A DNA stretch of 64,000 nucleotides. Source: Casuarina equisetifolia. Taxonomy: Eukaryota; Streptophyta; Magnoliopsida; Fagales; Casuarinaceae. Every line of letters begins with the position of its first letter. Within the stretch, counting starts at the first letter, position 1. The position numbers were made by a program, and so were the translations under genes. A model generated the notes under the pieces. That model was not told the origin of the DNA. It saw only the letters and a program-made list of their open reading frames with translations, and did not search any database. Positions 35,480 to 48,700 of the stretch are shown here, one piece after another. The DNA lies in assembly GCA_028551475.1 (NCBI GenBank), contig CM052357.1, positions 4,697,931 through 4,761,930 on the forward strand, given 5' to 3'.

Positions 35480-37803
35480 ATGGTGCCGCTTTCTCTCTCC
35501 GCCTCGCCTCTCCGAGCTCTCACTCCCTGCGGCAGCCGCACCAAGGCCTTTCTCTTTGCTGAAGCTTCGCGTCAACAGCCCCGGCTCTCCTTCCATGCTG
35601 CTGAGAGATTCAATCCCCTTAGGTGGAGACTAGAGAGATCGAATTTTTAGCAAGGTTTTATTTTATTTTATTTTTGGTGGTTTTGATCTTTCCTTCTGTG
35701 TTGGTGTGCAGACTTAGGGTCAATCGCGGGGGGATGGTGAAGACGAACGAGAAGAATAGGAGAGGAGCTGGTGTGGTTTGTTACGCTGCGCCCTTCAGTG
35801 CTCGTAACCTCCAGTGGATCTCCACCATTTCTTCCGCGTGAGTTTCTGCACATTATCTCTTGTAGATTCATTACTACTCGCTAGAGTATGAATGTAACGT
35901 ATGAATGTAACGCATGTATGTGTATTTATGTATGTTTGAAGGTGACTTTTTGGTTGTTCGCGAGACTGTCTCATGATTTGAATTATAATCTGAAGTTAAA
36001 TTCTAAAATCTTGTACATGGTCAAGCACTTGGTCTAGTTACTAATATGCTGATCATTGGGAATTGCTTCTTTGGTATGAATCACCTCGTTCATGTCAAAT
36101 TCAAGGGTGCTCAACGAATCAGCACAAACTGTTTTTTAAATGGTCTTGGTTATGAGTGCTACTTCTCTTTCCTCGTGAAAAGCAAACCAAAGTGAAATTG
36201 TGGTCTTGTTGTTATATTCGAGTTTCTTAAACTAATTTCATTATCAATAAGCTCTGTGTATCAGTAAATGGGAACGAATTTTATAACTTGAGCATTTTTT
36301 TAAAATTATTTTTGGAAATATCAGCATCTAGTAAATTTTTGTAACGTACTGACAAATATTCAAACTACGTTTTCAGGGTGTTAATGCTTGCCAGGGGTAC
36401 TGCTGTTCAGAAATCCTTTCTTGTTCCTTTATTTGCTTTACAAGCCCCAGCAGGTTTCATCTCGTGGATTAAGTATGCCTTCCAAATTTTATCATCTTGT
36501 TCTTGTCAAATAGAAACATTGTTGTTATCATGTTTGATTGATTCAATGACAGTTAGTTCGGTTCATGCCATCTGGTTCTTTATTTTACTCCCCAAGCACC
36601 TCGAGACATTTATCTTATCGACTGGCTAGAAGCATTATCTTATGCATCAAGCGAACCTTTTAAGCTTCAAGCGTGTGGTACCTTGTTGAGCTCATATCAA
36701 ATTGGTTTGCAGGGGTCAATTTGGTGTTTGGGCGGCATTCTTGGCTCTTCTTGTCCGTCTCTTCTTCTTCATTCCTGGTTGGTGTTGTTAATTACCTAAC
36801 TTGAGGGCCAGCTTAGACAAAAGTTTTAATGTCTTATTTCTCAGAACTTGATGATATGGTATTTAAGGGTTTGTCTGATTGGCTTAGGGTCAACAAAACG
36901 CCCTTTTTATGCTATTTTGTTATGTACGCATTGAAGCACTGATAAATTCACCTGATTGCTTTAGTGGTTTGATCTCTTAAAATGGACCTACCTTGGGCTA
37001 TCTATAAAAGCATCTTTTCACAGTTTTTCTCCTATAGAGTTTTTAACCAGTGATCTTGGGGACTAAACATTATGAGAGTAATTATAAAGGATTTTGCTCC
37101 AGCATAAGTTTTCATCTGTGATCTGGCTGTTGGGCAAAAAAAAAAATTGGTTCAAGAGCACTAGAAGTAAACACGCCCCTCTCAACAGGATAACTGGAAA
37201 CCTCAGGATACGTTTCTGATTTTCTAATGAGAATGGTCCTTTGACCAGCTGGCACTTCTTCCCCATAAAACTTAAGGAGCGGAGGAGGTTAAACCCCTCC
37301 TATTGAAGGTAAAATGAACAGAAAAGAAAGGAAAAAGGATACCTATAGTTCCAACGGTGAGGAGTATAATTGCTGAAATGCTTGCTTGTGTTTCCACTTA
37401 TTAGTGTCTTGGTCTGCCTTTTCCTCTGATATTTACTGATGGGAGAAATTTTCGCAGTTTAAAGTCTCCCTTCCTTTTTCCAGGTGAACTTGAGTTGCCA
37501 CTTTCGGCATTACTGTTGGTGCTTGTGGCTCCTCATCAAGTTATGAGCCTAAGGTAAGTCAAAGCATGTTTGAGGATGAATGAGTCGTAATCTGTCTTTC
37601 CACAGTTCTTACGTTTCCTACTATTATTTGTTGGCAGAGGAACTCAGGAAGGTGCTATTATTTCCTTGGTGATATCCGGATATATGGCTTTCCAGCATTT
37701 CTCACGAGTGGGTAGCTTGCAGAAAGCATTTGACCAAGGTTCAATTGTTGCTACCTTGGCCGTCATTGCCATCATCACTGTGTCGTGCTTACTTTTGGTT
37801 TGA
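35480..37803 (+). CDS. COR413IM: Cold-regulated 413 inner membrane protein, chloroplastic
   Basis: Six exons join in phase (35480-35622, 35712-35837, 36377-36472, 36713-36777, 37484-37553, 37638-37803) into 221 residues, the usual size. The Ser/Arg/Ala-rich N-terminus (MVPLSLSASPLRALTPCGSR) looks like a plastid transit peptide. The mature part begins near 'CYAAPFSARNLQWISTISS' and has about six hydrophobic segments, with family motifs 'APAGFISWIKGQFGVWAAF' and 'LVLVAPHQVMSLRGTQEG'. COR413-IM proteins sit in the chloroplast inner envelope and are induced by cold; their molecular activity is unknown. The start was chosen because it is the only ATG that opens a transit-like peptide in frame with exon 2. 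The upstream G-box/ABRE cluster fits the expected regulation. Confidence 0.93.
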
Positions 37804-39046
37804 ATTTCATGTGAAATAATAAATGGATGTAGCCTTTTAATGATATGTAAATTATCGATCTCGTGCGTTTGTCACAGGAGTGTCTGGTATGATGTTTAGA
37901 ATAAGAGAACATCATAGTTAGCGGAGCTTTCTTTCCTTTTTAGCGATATGTATCTTTGATAAACACAATAAATACACTGAATGTGTAATAGCATTGTTTC
38001 AAATAATGAAGTATTTTTTGTTAGTATTGTCTTACCTTATTTTTTGATTGGTTTTTCTTGCAACTTGTTCTGGCCCCAATTCGCTTCTTGCAGAACACTT
38101 ATATTCAATTCCTTTCTGTTATCTATAAACAAATTCCTGAGCTCTCACTCATTAGTTGGTTGCTATGTTCTAGATTACTTCTTACACAGTGCACATTATC
38201 AAGCTTAATTTACTGAACAGACGTGATTTTTTGAGGTTTTTTTAGCTCCCGGTTCTCTGGACATATTCCAGTTTAGGCCCTGTTCCTGGAGACAGATTAT
38301 TTATCTTGTTTATAGTTTAAAAGAGATTGCATCTATAAGGGCTTTAAACCATAGCATTTGCATGCTCTGCTTTATCTGCCATCTTTGATCATCTAACGAA
38401 CTGCATTGTCTCTGAGGATTTTTCAAGCTAAGATTTATAACGTAGGGGATGAACCAATTCTCTTTTCTTTTTTTCTCCCTTGAAATAAAATAATGATTCC
38501 ATCTTTTGCTGTGATGCAATGCCCACTCGGAAGTTCAGAAGTGGGTAAGTCTAAGCAGCATTCTGTTGCCTGCAGACACCATCCGATGGAGTCTGGATGA
38601 CATAAATGCAAACTGATCTTTATTTGGTGACTAGATAAACCAACCATATCTGATATTCTGAATATACTGAATATACTGAATATACTGACCAAAAATTTCT
38701 CATATTCTAAAATAAAATAAAGTTATTATTACTCTTTGAATGTCTATGAAGTAACTAATACCCTAGCTAGCTGATTTGGAGTGCAGGTCTCTTCATTAGA
38801 AAAGCAGCCCTATAGCCGGATGAACATGTCTAAATAATTTATTGTACTAAACTGCCGAGAAAGCAGCTACGAGTCCTACAAGAACTAGAACCTAAATGCT
38901 TTCTTCCTCCACTATCACATAAATATAGAATACTTAAAAACTTAATGTCGTTCCGAGTGCCTCCTCTGAAATTTTGAAGTGCTTCTGGCAGACTAAGTGA
39001 ATCGCCAGCTCTTCCGGGAGAGGATAACTGGATTGGGTTCCTTGAT
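37804..39046. other. Convergent 3' region of COR413-IM and the X8 gene
   Basis: Two convergent genes end here and their 3' UTRs and terminators should share this 1.2 kb. A triple 'ctgaatata' repeat lies at about 38657-38690. A minus-strand open frame at 38435-38692 has no recognised similarity. Confidence 0.45.
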
Positions 39047-40680
39047 TCAAATAGAATTTGCAGCAAGTGCTCCCAGGACAGCAGTTGTGGCGAACAGCAT
39101 CAGGGAACAGGAGACTGAGGTGGCTGAGTTGGGACTCCCTGTTGGTTCAAAGCCATATCCCGTTGATCCAGGTATGGTCATGGCCGGCGTGGCTGGGGTC
39201 ATCGTGCTCGTTGGGGTTGGCATGGCCGGTGGGCTTATGCTGCTGAATGGCAAAAATGGATAAGATTTTCCGGTGCATGAAGCTTTGACAGGAGGAATAG
39301 AAGTGGAGATTATTGCGAAACGTTACCTGGTTGATGCCTTGGATGATGAGTAGTGACAGTTTCCACTGCCTGAAAAGATGCAGAAACAGTAGTATGAGTC
39401 TTAATGCAAATCATAGTAGAGGCAATATAATTAAAAACCAAGAGGTATCAAAAAAATATTTTGATAATCAAGAACAAATCTTACTTGGGTCAGTGGTGGT
39501 AAGTTGTGCAGTTCCTCCAAAATCACAGCTAGTAGGAGCCGGATTTTTCTGGTAGTAGTCATTGAAGGCATAAGAAGCGTGGTTCCGGAGTGTGTTGGGC
39601 TCGTAACAGCTTCCTCCCGACTGAATGGCAGAGCAGTCGGCACCGCCAAAGCCACAAGCATAGTCAAGAGCCACCTGTAAATTTGTTTCCGGGGCACTTG
39701 GTTTGGCAACACACCAAGACCCACCTGAGGACCCCGGAGTAGTGGTGCCTGGAGTCGTCGGAGTCGTCGGAGTTGTGGTGGTTGGAGGCGTCATAGTTGG
39801 AGGGTTCATAGTTGGTGTCGTCGGAGTGGTGGTCGACGGGGGAGTGATAGGCTGAAACACTGTTGGTGCAGGTGGAGATGGAGCATATCCTATAGGACTT
39901 GGGTTTGCACTACCAGGAGTTGTTGGGTTAACAATGGGAACGTCATCCCGTTGCGAAAAGTCCATTGAAGAAGAGAAGAGCATCCTGTTTTCTTGGTTCT
40001 GCAGCAAAATGTTTTCCCGGGTTCCTTCAGGAGGAGCTTTCTCTGCAATACTTGAGCCTGAAGTACGAAAGACAGGATCAATTCTTTTCTTTTTCACTCA
40101 GCTACGTGTTTAAATGAAAAAAAAAACAAACTATTTAGCTTTTTGTCTAGGTCAATATCATGATAGATTACCTACTGGCTGCAAAAAGTGCATGCTAGAT
40201 GAACTGTCATTAAATTAAAAAAAAAAATGACCCTTTAACGATCGAGTTAGTTTCTGATGAAACTTTGAGAATCCGCTTCTAATCTCTTATAAAACCAAAA
40301 TGGTAGCTGGTTCTGAAAGGATTAATAACCATGTTTCTGAAATCACAGAAGCTTGAAATAACTCAAAAACTCCAAACATGGAAGGTTTAAGGGAAGAAAG
40401 ATATCTCTCTTGCATGGAAAGAGATGGGAACTGCAACTTTCTGTCATAATAACCAATCTTGTTGCCTGATCTTACCACATGCATGAGACAAAACATACCG
40501 TGTTTGTTTTCTTATGCCAGAAGAAGGAGCCAAGGCGAGGAAGGCAAGACATCAGCATGAAAAATGACCAATCAATGACATTTGGAGTGAGAACCATCCA
40601 GGATAATCATACTAGTTACCTGAACCGAGGAAAAGACACAAGCAGAAGAACGAGAAACGCCTTAGGTATAAAGCTCCCAT
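39047..40680 (-). CDS. X8-domain (plasmodesmata callose-binding-like) GPI-anchored protein
   Basis: Four exons on the minus strand (40680-40620, 40057-39485, 39369-39327, 39242-39047) join in phase into 290 residues. A signal peptide ([17 protein letters not shown]) leads into a Pro/Thr-rich linker of repeated TPTTP/TMTPPT type. The X8 domain follows, from '[20 protein letters not shown]' through '[19 protein letters not shown]' and '[19 protein letters not shown]' to 'SSGNCHYSS', with the six Cys of the fold. The C-terminus has a small-residue stretch and a hydrophobic tail ([18 protein letters not shown]), typical of GPI attachment. X8 (CBM43) domains bind beta-1,3-glucan (callose); relatives act at plasmodesmata and the cell wall. 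There is no glucanase domain. Exon 3 is only 43 bases. The unusually long pre-X8 linker sets it apart from classic PDCBs. Confidence 0.9.
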
Positions 40681-40918
40681 CCCTCCGAGCAGCTTCAACA
40701 ATTTGGTTGAGAGTTTCCTTCTTGGCCTGGAACAATGAAGTAGAAGCTAAGATATTTAAAAAAAGGAGAGGCACCAATGGTGTTAATTCGAAGAAGAGTC
40801 CATCTTTTTTGAAAGCGTTAATTATATATATAAAACTCGAAGAATCGTAGATTTCTTGGGCTGTAGAGAGACGAAAAGAGAGAAGAAAGAATATAAGAAA
40901 ACTTAAGAAAGGAGGCAT
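40616..40918 (-). other. Upstream open frame overlapping the X8 gene start
   Basis: An ATG at 40918 opens a 100-codon frame (MPPFLSFLIFFLLSFRLSTA) that overlaps the start of the X8 protein at 40680 in another frame and stops at 40616-40618. Its beginning looks like a signal peptide, so it could be an uORF, an alternative first exon or chance. Transcript data would decide. Confidence 0.3.
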
Positions 40919-41286
40919 TGGTTGTCGGAAACTGCAAGCAAGAGGAAGGTGCAAAAAGAGCAAAAAAGTTACTCAAGGAGGAAAAGGCATAAGGGTGTTC
41001 TGTTGGAACTTAAATCTGGTGTCTTTGGGGTTCTGATATTCTAATGGTTAATACTCCAGTGATGTTGTGTCGTTTTCCTTTCTCTTTGTTGGATCTCTTT
41101 CCACTGTTTTATGGTACCAAATCAAAAGGTAAAGGTGGGAAGAGAAAGAAGAAGATCGTATTTTTTGAGACATCTTATAAGCAGAATCAGGAATGGTATT
41201 CTCTCTTTCACTGGATTTGGGTTGTCTATAACAGGAATGGCTTGTCCTTCTTGTCATGTGCTCATGTAGGCATTGCATATTTCTTT

Positions 41287-41463
41287 CTTCATGGGTAAGT
41301 TACTTACACTATCTTCAATGGGTCGAAGAAATTGCATGGTGAGAGGGCTACCCATCCTTTCAAGAATCCTTTTGTAATTCTGTCTGATTCTTTCAGGACC
41401 CAAAGAGAAAAAGGATTCAATTACGGGTATCCTCATAATACCAATGCAAGTATTGAGTGACAA
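41287..41463 (-). other. Exon-like open stretch of unknown family
   Basis: On the minus strand an open frame (containing 'GIMRIPVIESFFSLGPERI' and 'ERMGSPLTMQFLRPIEDS') runs into a good donor at about 41300 (gtaagtaac). The amino-acid make-up is protein-like but I do not recognise it and found no partner exon nearby. It may be a relic of a lost gene. Confidence 0.25.
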
Positions 41464-41619
41464 AAACCACTAGATAACAAAATTTATTTCAAACAAAATT
41501 CCTTACAATGATATAAAATCAAAGAAAAAGTTCATAGAATCCAAACCTGAGATTTCTTCTTCAATGGAAGTTGTTGCATAAGTTTCAATTACAAAACAAT
41601 TCATACTTTTTTCTTGTTA

Positions 41620-42180
41620 TTACTTCCTATCAAATAGTTCTAATTCTTATGACCAAGGTTTGGACTCCTAATTCTTTTCCAAACCTTAGCCTATATTAAA
41701 AGAAATAATATATTAAAATTTTCCTAATTCTTCTTAATTCTTATCTCTTTGAACTCTTAAAATGACTATGTTTTAATTATCCAAATTCTAACCTTTATTG
41801 AAAGAAATAAAATAATAAAATCTTCCTAATTTTTTTTAATTCTTATCCTTTTGGACTCTTAAAACAACTATGTTTTAATTTTTCAAACCCTAGCCTTTAT
41901 TAAAAGAAATAATATCGTAAAATTTTCCTAATTTTCCTAATTCTTATCCGTTTAGACTACTAAACAATTAGGTTTTAATTATCCAAACCTACCCTTTATT
42001 AAAAGAAATAATATAATAAAATCTTCCTAATTCCTATCTTTTTAGACTCTTAATACATTTACATTTTAATTATCCAAAGGCTAGTCTTTATTAAAAGAAA
42101 TAATATAATAAAACCTTTGTAATTCCTTTAGCACTCCTAAAACCACTATGTTTTAATTATCCAAACCCTAGCACATCTTG
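41620..42180. repeat. AT-rich tandem repeat, five ~92-102-bp units
   Basis: The phrase 'ttaaaagaaataatat' recurs with 'agaaat' at about 41701, 41803, 41905, 42004 and 42096. Each unit also carries 'cctaattcttat', a 'gactcttaaa' phrase, 'ttttaattatccaaa' and 'ccctagc'. The units are degenerate. The array lies in the spacer downstream of CtpA. Confidence 0.85.
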
Positions 42181-42787
42181 TTTCTTCACGGTCCTAACAT
42201 GATTGGTTTCTAAGTTGGTCGTTAATTGTGTAAATTGTCTGTGTTTGTTTAAATTAAAGAAATCTTTTCTGCTTCTTCTTTTTTTTTTCTTTTGATTTTT
42301 GAGTTAACTTTTAAATTTGACTTTAGGCCTTCCAATCTTTAGGCCTTCCAATCTTAATATTTCTTAACAGTTCTTGACTTCCTGCTGGTGTAGTGAATTC
42401 CATTCTCGACATTTCCACAGGTTCTGCTTCGATTATTGAGTTCCTTTAAATTTAATTTGGTACCCCGAATAAAAAATCCCTAGATGTTCAGAAAAAGTTT
42501 GTGGATTCAACGATGACAGATTTCTATATCATGGTAATTACATTAAAGTTGCAATCCGCTTCAGCTATTTTCAACAAGAATCTTGCTTTTCTTATTGCTA
42601 AGAAACATGCAACATTCAAGTATGAACCATAATATACATCTCTGATGTGTAGTAATAAGAGTAAAATCGGAGTTTAATACGATTAGCACTTAATTCAAAG
42701 AATTCTTTTGCCTTCTCTTGAAACAAGTCCACTTTAGAGCACCATAAGGCAGCAATTCAGTCAATCCATGAAGAAGTCCAAATTGGG

Positions 42788-45700
42788 TTATCCGACTAAT
42801 TGTGGAGAAGAATGCTGCTGAAGCTTACCGCACTGAGAGAGATGCCGCTTGACATCACTCCAAGCTGTAAGTAGAGAGTTACTGGTTAGATTAGAGGGAA
42901 CCTTTCTGTCACTTTATGATGAAGTATGAACAGTTCTACCTGGGAAACTTCGAAAATCAGGCTCTATTCCATTGCCATTTATGTCTCTGTGATTTGGGGT
43001 TACATACTTCCCAACAGTAACAACCACACCAGATCCATCATGAAGCTCAAATACAGATTGAATCAACCCCTGTTCAATGTATGGGGCTCATTAGAACCAG
43101 AGTTACAAAAGCAAATAATTACTATAGATACGTAAATTATAGGTGTGACATACTGCTCCTCGATATTGTTATTCTTCCAATGGATCATATTTTCAAGCAA
43201 TTTAGGAGAACCAGGATCTCATATATATTAGCGAAAATCAGGTTCAATATCATATGTACTGCTCATTGATGTTGTTATTCTTCCACAGAATCATATCTTC
43301 AAACAACTTAGGAGAACCAGACATCCAGATTTTGGGGAGTCAATCTCATATATATTACTAAATACCAAGTCTAAAAACTGAACCAATCATTTGGGGCGAG
43401 AGATAAAATGAAACTACCAAAAATAATTTCTATTCTTATACTCAACCAAGAAATGAAAAGAAGAAAAGGAAAATCATAATCAGTAATCGCCCAATAAACC
43501 ACAACAAGAACCACCATAAGAAATTTTAAAGTTGTGTTGTAGGGTTCAAATGAAAAATGGATTCTGGATGAACTCAGGTAAATTACAGCATATAATCATA
43601 TTAAGACAATGCCAAATCAGTAAAAATTACTAATCAGCAGATATGAGTGAATATCTGAACCTTGCCAAAAGTCCTTTCACCAACAAGAACAGCTCTACAA
43701 TTATCATGCAGCGAAGAAGCAACCTGAAATGAGACCACCATTTAGAATAACATAAATGAAACTTATAGATAGCAACTTCAGAAAATTTGGTGGAGCCGCT
43801 CACAATTTCACTAGCACTAGCAGTTTTGTTGTTCACCAAAACCTGCATTAGAGGAGAGTCAAATACTTTGTGATAAAGGTCACCAAGTTTGACTTTACGT
43901 GGTTACAATTCCTAATTGTTAGCATAGAAGATAAGTTTTATAAGTCCAAATCAAGGACAAACAGCACTCGAATGATATGTGTCAGTGTTTTCAAAAAAAA
44001 AAAAAGTAAAATAATAATAAAAAAAAGAGACTAAATAGTGTTGGTATCTAACTTTCGGGATGCACACAAATACACCAAGTTACGGGAAATCAAGCTTCAA
44101 TGTAAAGCTTCTTTTCCCAAAGAGCCAAGCCTATTCACACCGAAGTGCAGTTCAGTTAAGCCAATGAAAACAAAAAAGCATCTCTCGAACCAGGAGTTAG
44201 GGCTTGATGCATCATCACCCATTTAAGACACTATCAAGCTTCTCCAGTCAATTACTGTTCCCTTATCACAAACAATCAGTACTAAGTCAAAGAGGATCAT
44301 AAATATCTCAAGTTGACCCAGGACCCTAGAACCTAGGTTATCCAATCCAACAAGGATAGGTCTACAACAATCTATATATTCAGCTCAAAGCTCAAGCAGC
44401 TCTCCATCCAGCACCTTATTTGCACCCACAAGTAAAACGATAATAACAGTATTAACAATAACTATCACTATTGCGGTCTTGTATCATGTTTGACATACCC
44501 ACAACATGCTTCATTCATACTTAAGTGAAACAGATTTACTTTCGATGCACTCTGCCTGCTCATGTCCCTGTCAAGCATAGCTTCAGCGTCCTGGTTCTTG
44601 CCGGACAGACAACACATTGATTCAAAAAGGAATATAATGATCCTGAATAATAGATTTGTGTATATTTTAGTCCTCAAGCAGAGCAACTCATGTTACAGTT
44701 CAAATTATCACAACCAGAACCTTGCTGCACTGGCAACACGTTGATTCAAAATTGACTACAGTTCTACTAGAATGAGGAATCTAGTTTATACTTGTTAGTT
44801 TCCAGACTACCATTGATTTAGAGCTTTCAATCATTCAAAAAGAGAAGGGAAATAGTATAAAATGTTTGTCTAAAAGATCTCAGATGTAGGAGTGCATACG
44901 ATGACAGGAGTTGTAATCAATGGTGCACCATTTGCAACAATTGTGTTTTGGTACTGCGAATCCCTTCCAGCAGTGTAAATCACCTGCACATAAATGTGAA
45001 AACACCATATTGATAAGCTCAGTGTTGTGGACTGAATATCATTAACAAGTACATTGCACATTGCAAGAAGAATGAGTTTTTGGTGATAAGGAAAAGCTTG
45101 CAAGAACTATGAAGTTATGCTTAAATGCACTGCTATCACTTTTGGGAGAAAGGTCCAAGGCAGCATATAGAAGCGTCTTTAATTATAATTGAACAGTCAA
45201 AACATGAAACTCTTATCTCAATAAATAACTACTGGGGACTCAAATTCTTCGCTCAAACGCAGTTGATACTACTGCCAACAACATATGTAAAAGAACCATG
45301 ATGCCAAAGCTCTCCACATTACAGTAAAATAATACTTCTGGCAGGAATCATGGAAGAACTGTACCTTTAGCTATTTCAACTTTCTTAAAATTATCAAAAG
45401 AAACAGGTATCAACAAACAATGCCTCTGTCATCCTAGATGCCAACAGACTCAGCCAGTCATGATTCTCAATGACAGGCTTCAAAGATAGCTTGCAGAAAA
45501 CCTTTAATTGTGATCCCACTAACCTTAATCCTACAATTTTTTGATTCAATGCCGTAATTCCTGAAACTAATGGATTGTACCGCCTGAGTACAATGGAGTG
45601 AGACAGGCTGCTCTATCAGCCTATAGTGTGATAAATAATGGAAAAGAGATTATTTTGATATGGTTTGGCTATGTCCAAGAGAGCCTATGACTGTGGCAAC

Positions 45701-48700
45701 ATGAAGGAGAAAGTGGATTCAAGTATAAGGTGCCAAAAGGACATGAGGAAGGCCCCAAAATGCATATAAAGAGAGAATGTGAATAGAAATGGTTGCCTAA
45801 TAGCCAATGGATATACTAATCATGTGAGTATACATGACACGAGATTCATGCAGACCTAGTAAGCCATCTATCAGACAAAAGAGCAATTATTTTTGCCATC
45901 ATCCTTCCAACTAAGAAACTTCAAAATCAAGGTACAAGGATTGCAATCCTTTGTGCTCCAAGAAAAAAAAAGGGACAGATAGTTGGAACCAAAGTACCAA
46001 AAAGCAGAAGATTGAGAAGTAAATGACTTGCAAAGCCAACAAATAACAAGGATGGTGAGCTATAAAGAGGGCAAGAATAGATATGGATCTTGGAACTATG
46101 TTGAAGGCAACCATAAATATGGATGCTAAAAGCTAGTAAAAGGAAATGATATCAATGACCTAATCATATTTTACCTACGTTGACAGGAGACTTTTACTTC
46201 GAAAGGTCTCAGTATATGGTAGTCTCAAGAGCAAACCCCAATTAATTATACAATTTTCAACAAAGCAAAAGTAAAATTTTGTGGTTGTTTTGGATCGCTG
46301 TCAATCAAAAGTGTCATCCACTGTCCATCACAAGCAAACAACAGACAAGTTTCTACGTCAAGGACTCTAGATGATAAGCATATATAGGAAAAGATGAAAA
46401 CGTCTGTGGGAATCAGAGTCTGCACAGTAGAAATGGAACACATAAACAAGTAAATAAACACTGACTGCAATGAAATAGTAATTCAAAAATGTAATCTCAA
46501 TAAATTGCTTTACCGTCTCCCCTTGATTAAGAAAGAGTTTGGCAATCTCAATCCCAGCCTGAAACAATGAAAAGAATAGAATGAAGCTCACAATGTCACA
46601 AAATTCCATCTGCAACAATGTGTACGAATTAACAGAAAACATGCTTTTTTTTGCTCAAATCTTGCCTTGTATAAAACCACATTGGTCAAATGTGTGAGCT
46701 TAATCACATTTTACATTGTATTTACCTTAAGGCTGCAATCTCAGTTTAAATGATGTGTATAAAAGTGGGCTTTAAAGCCATATTATGACTTGCTACGTTC
46801 AACTATTGAGAATTGCCTTTGGTTTTTCTGGGTTTTCTGAGAACAGTGAGGTTTGCATTTCAACACCCTTAAAGGGATGTCCTTGTTTTGCTACAAGAAA
46901 CACAGGCATTGACGGATAATCAAAGTAAAATCCATGTTTCATTCTCCAAATTAGGATAGATTGATGAACCTCCAATTATCACTCTGTGTTACAAGTCAAG
47001 CTGAATGTTCATGTTGTTAAACACATTTATGATAAAGCAATTATGATGTGTATGATTCAGAATGTTTATGAAAAAAATGTTAGGCTCCAATAAAACATTG
47101 GACGATACATTAACAAGAAATTCATTATTACTAAAGCAATCATATTGTCCAAAAACACATTTTGAACCAACCATTTATGCATAATGGTACTAAGCCACTA
47201 CGCCAACCATGAGATTTTGAAACCTTTTAGAAGGAATATCCTCATAAATGTCGACATCACATAAATAAAGCCAAAGAGATTGAAGTAGAATAACACTTTT
47301 GTCGGCTCACAGGATGGAGTGTTCATGGGATGTAGAGGGGAGAAAGGAAATGAGAGGACGGGGATGTGAGGGGAGTCTACCTCCCTTTGCTGTTTGGCAG
47401 AAAGGACAAAAAGAGAATTAAAAGAAATAACCAAAAAATATGCTTTACCCGTTATCCCTTTATATATGGCTTAAACTTAGGATAAAAAAAAAATGAACTC
47501 CACAAATTCTGTGAGCAACGAGCTGTGTGGAAATTTCTTTCTGCCAATCTGAAATCTTTTACAAGATTCCTACACATATGTCAGCCAGAACAAGTTTATT
47601 CTCTTACTCCTTAACCTAACCCACTTCCTTACCAATACCAATTATTGCCACTCAAGTCACTTCATACATTCTTCTGCCGTAACTTTATTTAAGAAAGAAA
47701 TAAATCTCCCAGAACTTGTTTGAAAAATTATCCTAGAAAGCAACATTGTATCAGAAGATACTTGTGCATTTTTCGAAATAGAATCAAGTATAAGAAGAAC
47801 AAAACAAATAAAAGTTAGCATTTAGAAAGACCAATAACAAGATGGAGGGACTAAATCATCAAAACTACCCATTAACATTAAGATTGATTTGGCAGACAAA
47901 ATTTTACTGATCCACCAAGGTCGTTCCTTTCCAAAACTAGCTTTAACTTGAACATAAAGATGAATTTGGCAAACAAACCTGTACTAGTCCACCAAGGTTG
48001 TCTCTCAAATCCAGGACAAAGTATGACGCTCCCATATCCTGAAGTCGCTTCATTGCTGCGACAATCTTTATTTTAGTTAGTCTACTAAGAACAGCAACTG
48101 AAACTATCTAATTGTAGCGTAAGAAAAACATAGCCCAACTAGTGGACATAAACTAGTGCCATAAGCTGTAGAAAAGGACAAGGATCGAAGCTAGCCAAAT
48201 AGGTCTCCGACAGAAAGAACAGGAAGCAGTTAATGGAATACCACAAAGGAATGCATCAGTTAAAAGGAACATGCTAATCCCTTAGTAAATTCCTGTTGTT
48301 AAGGCTTAGAAGGTTTATGCATCTGAAAAGCATACAATATAATATCTATTGCTAAATACTATAGCTTGATTAGATGAAAAAATACCAATCACCAAGTCTT
48401 TTCTAGCCAATGCATTGAACTCTTTTAGCCGCAAGTAGCCAACAGAAGCAGTGTCATTGTCAATTTGCTCCAAACGATATAAGACTGGGGTTCGAGCAAC
48501 AAGTTGTCTCTGCACTTCCATAGATTGAATAGGCCCACAGTTGCCATGCTTGACCTTAATTAAAAATTAATTAATAAACGATCATAAAGGAGACAGCACA
48601 ACAAAAAATTAACATAAGCTTTCTTATACCTTAATAGTCACCAATGTTTCATTAGGGCCTTGTAATAAAGATGACACTTCAAAGGCTGATTTTCCTCTCA

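Noticed and set aside
35298-35633. 111-codon frame starting upstream of COR413-IM
   Set aside because: It is in a different frame from the transit peptide and does not join exon 2; it reflects GC-rich leader sequence.
38997-39263. 88-codon plus-strand frame with a hydrophobic end
   Set aside because: It is the complement of the last exon of the X8 gene, whose frame, splice sites and family match are clear.
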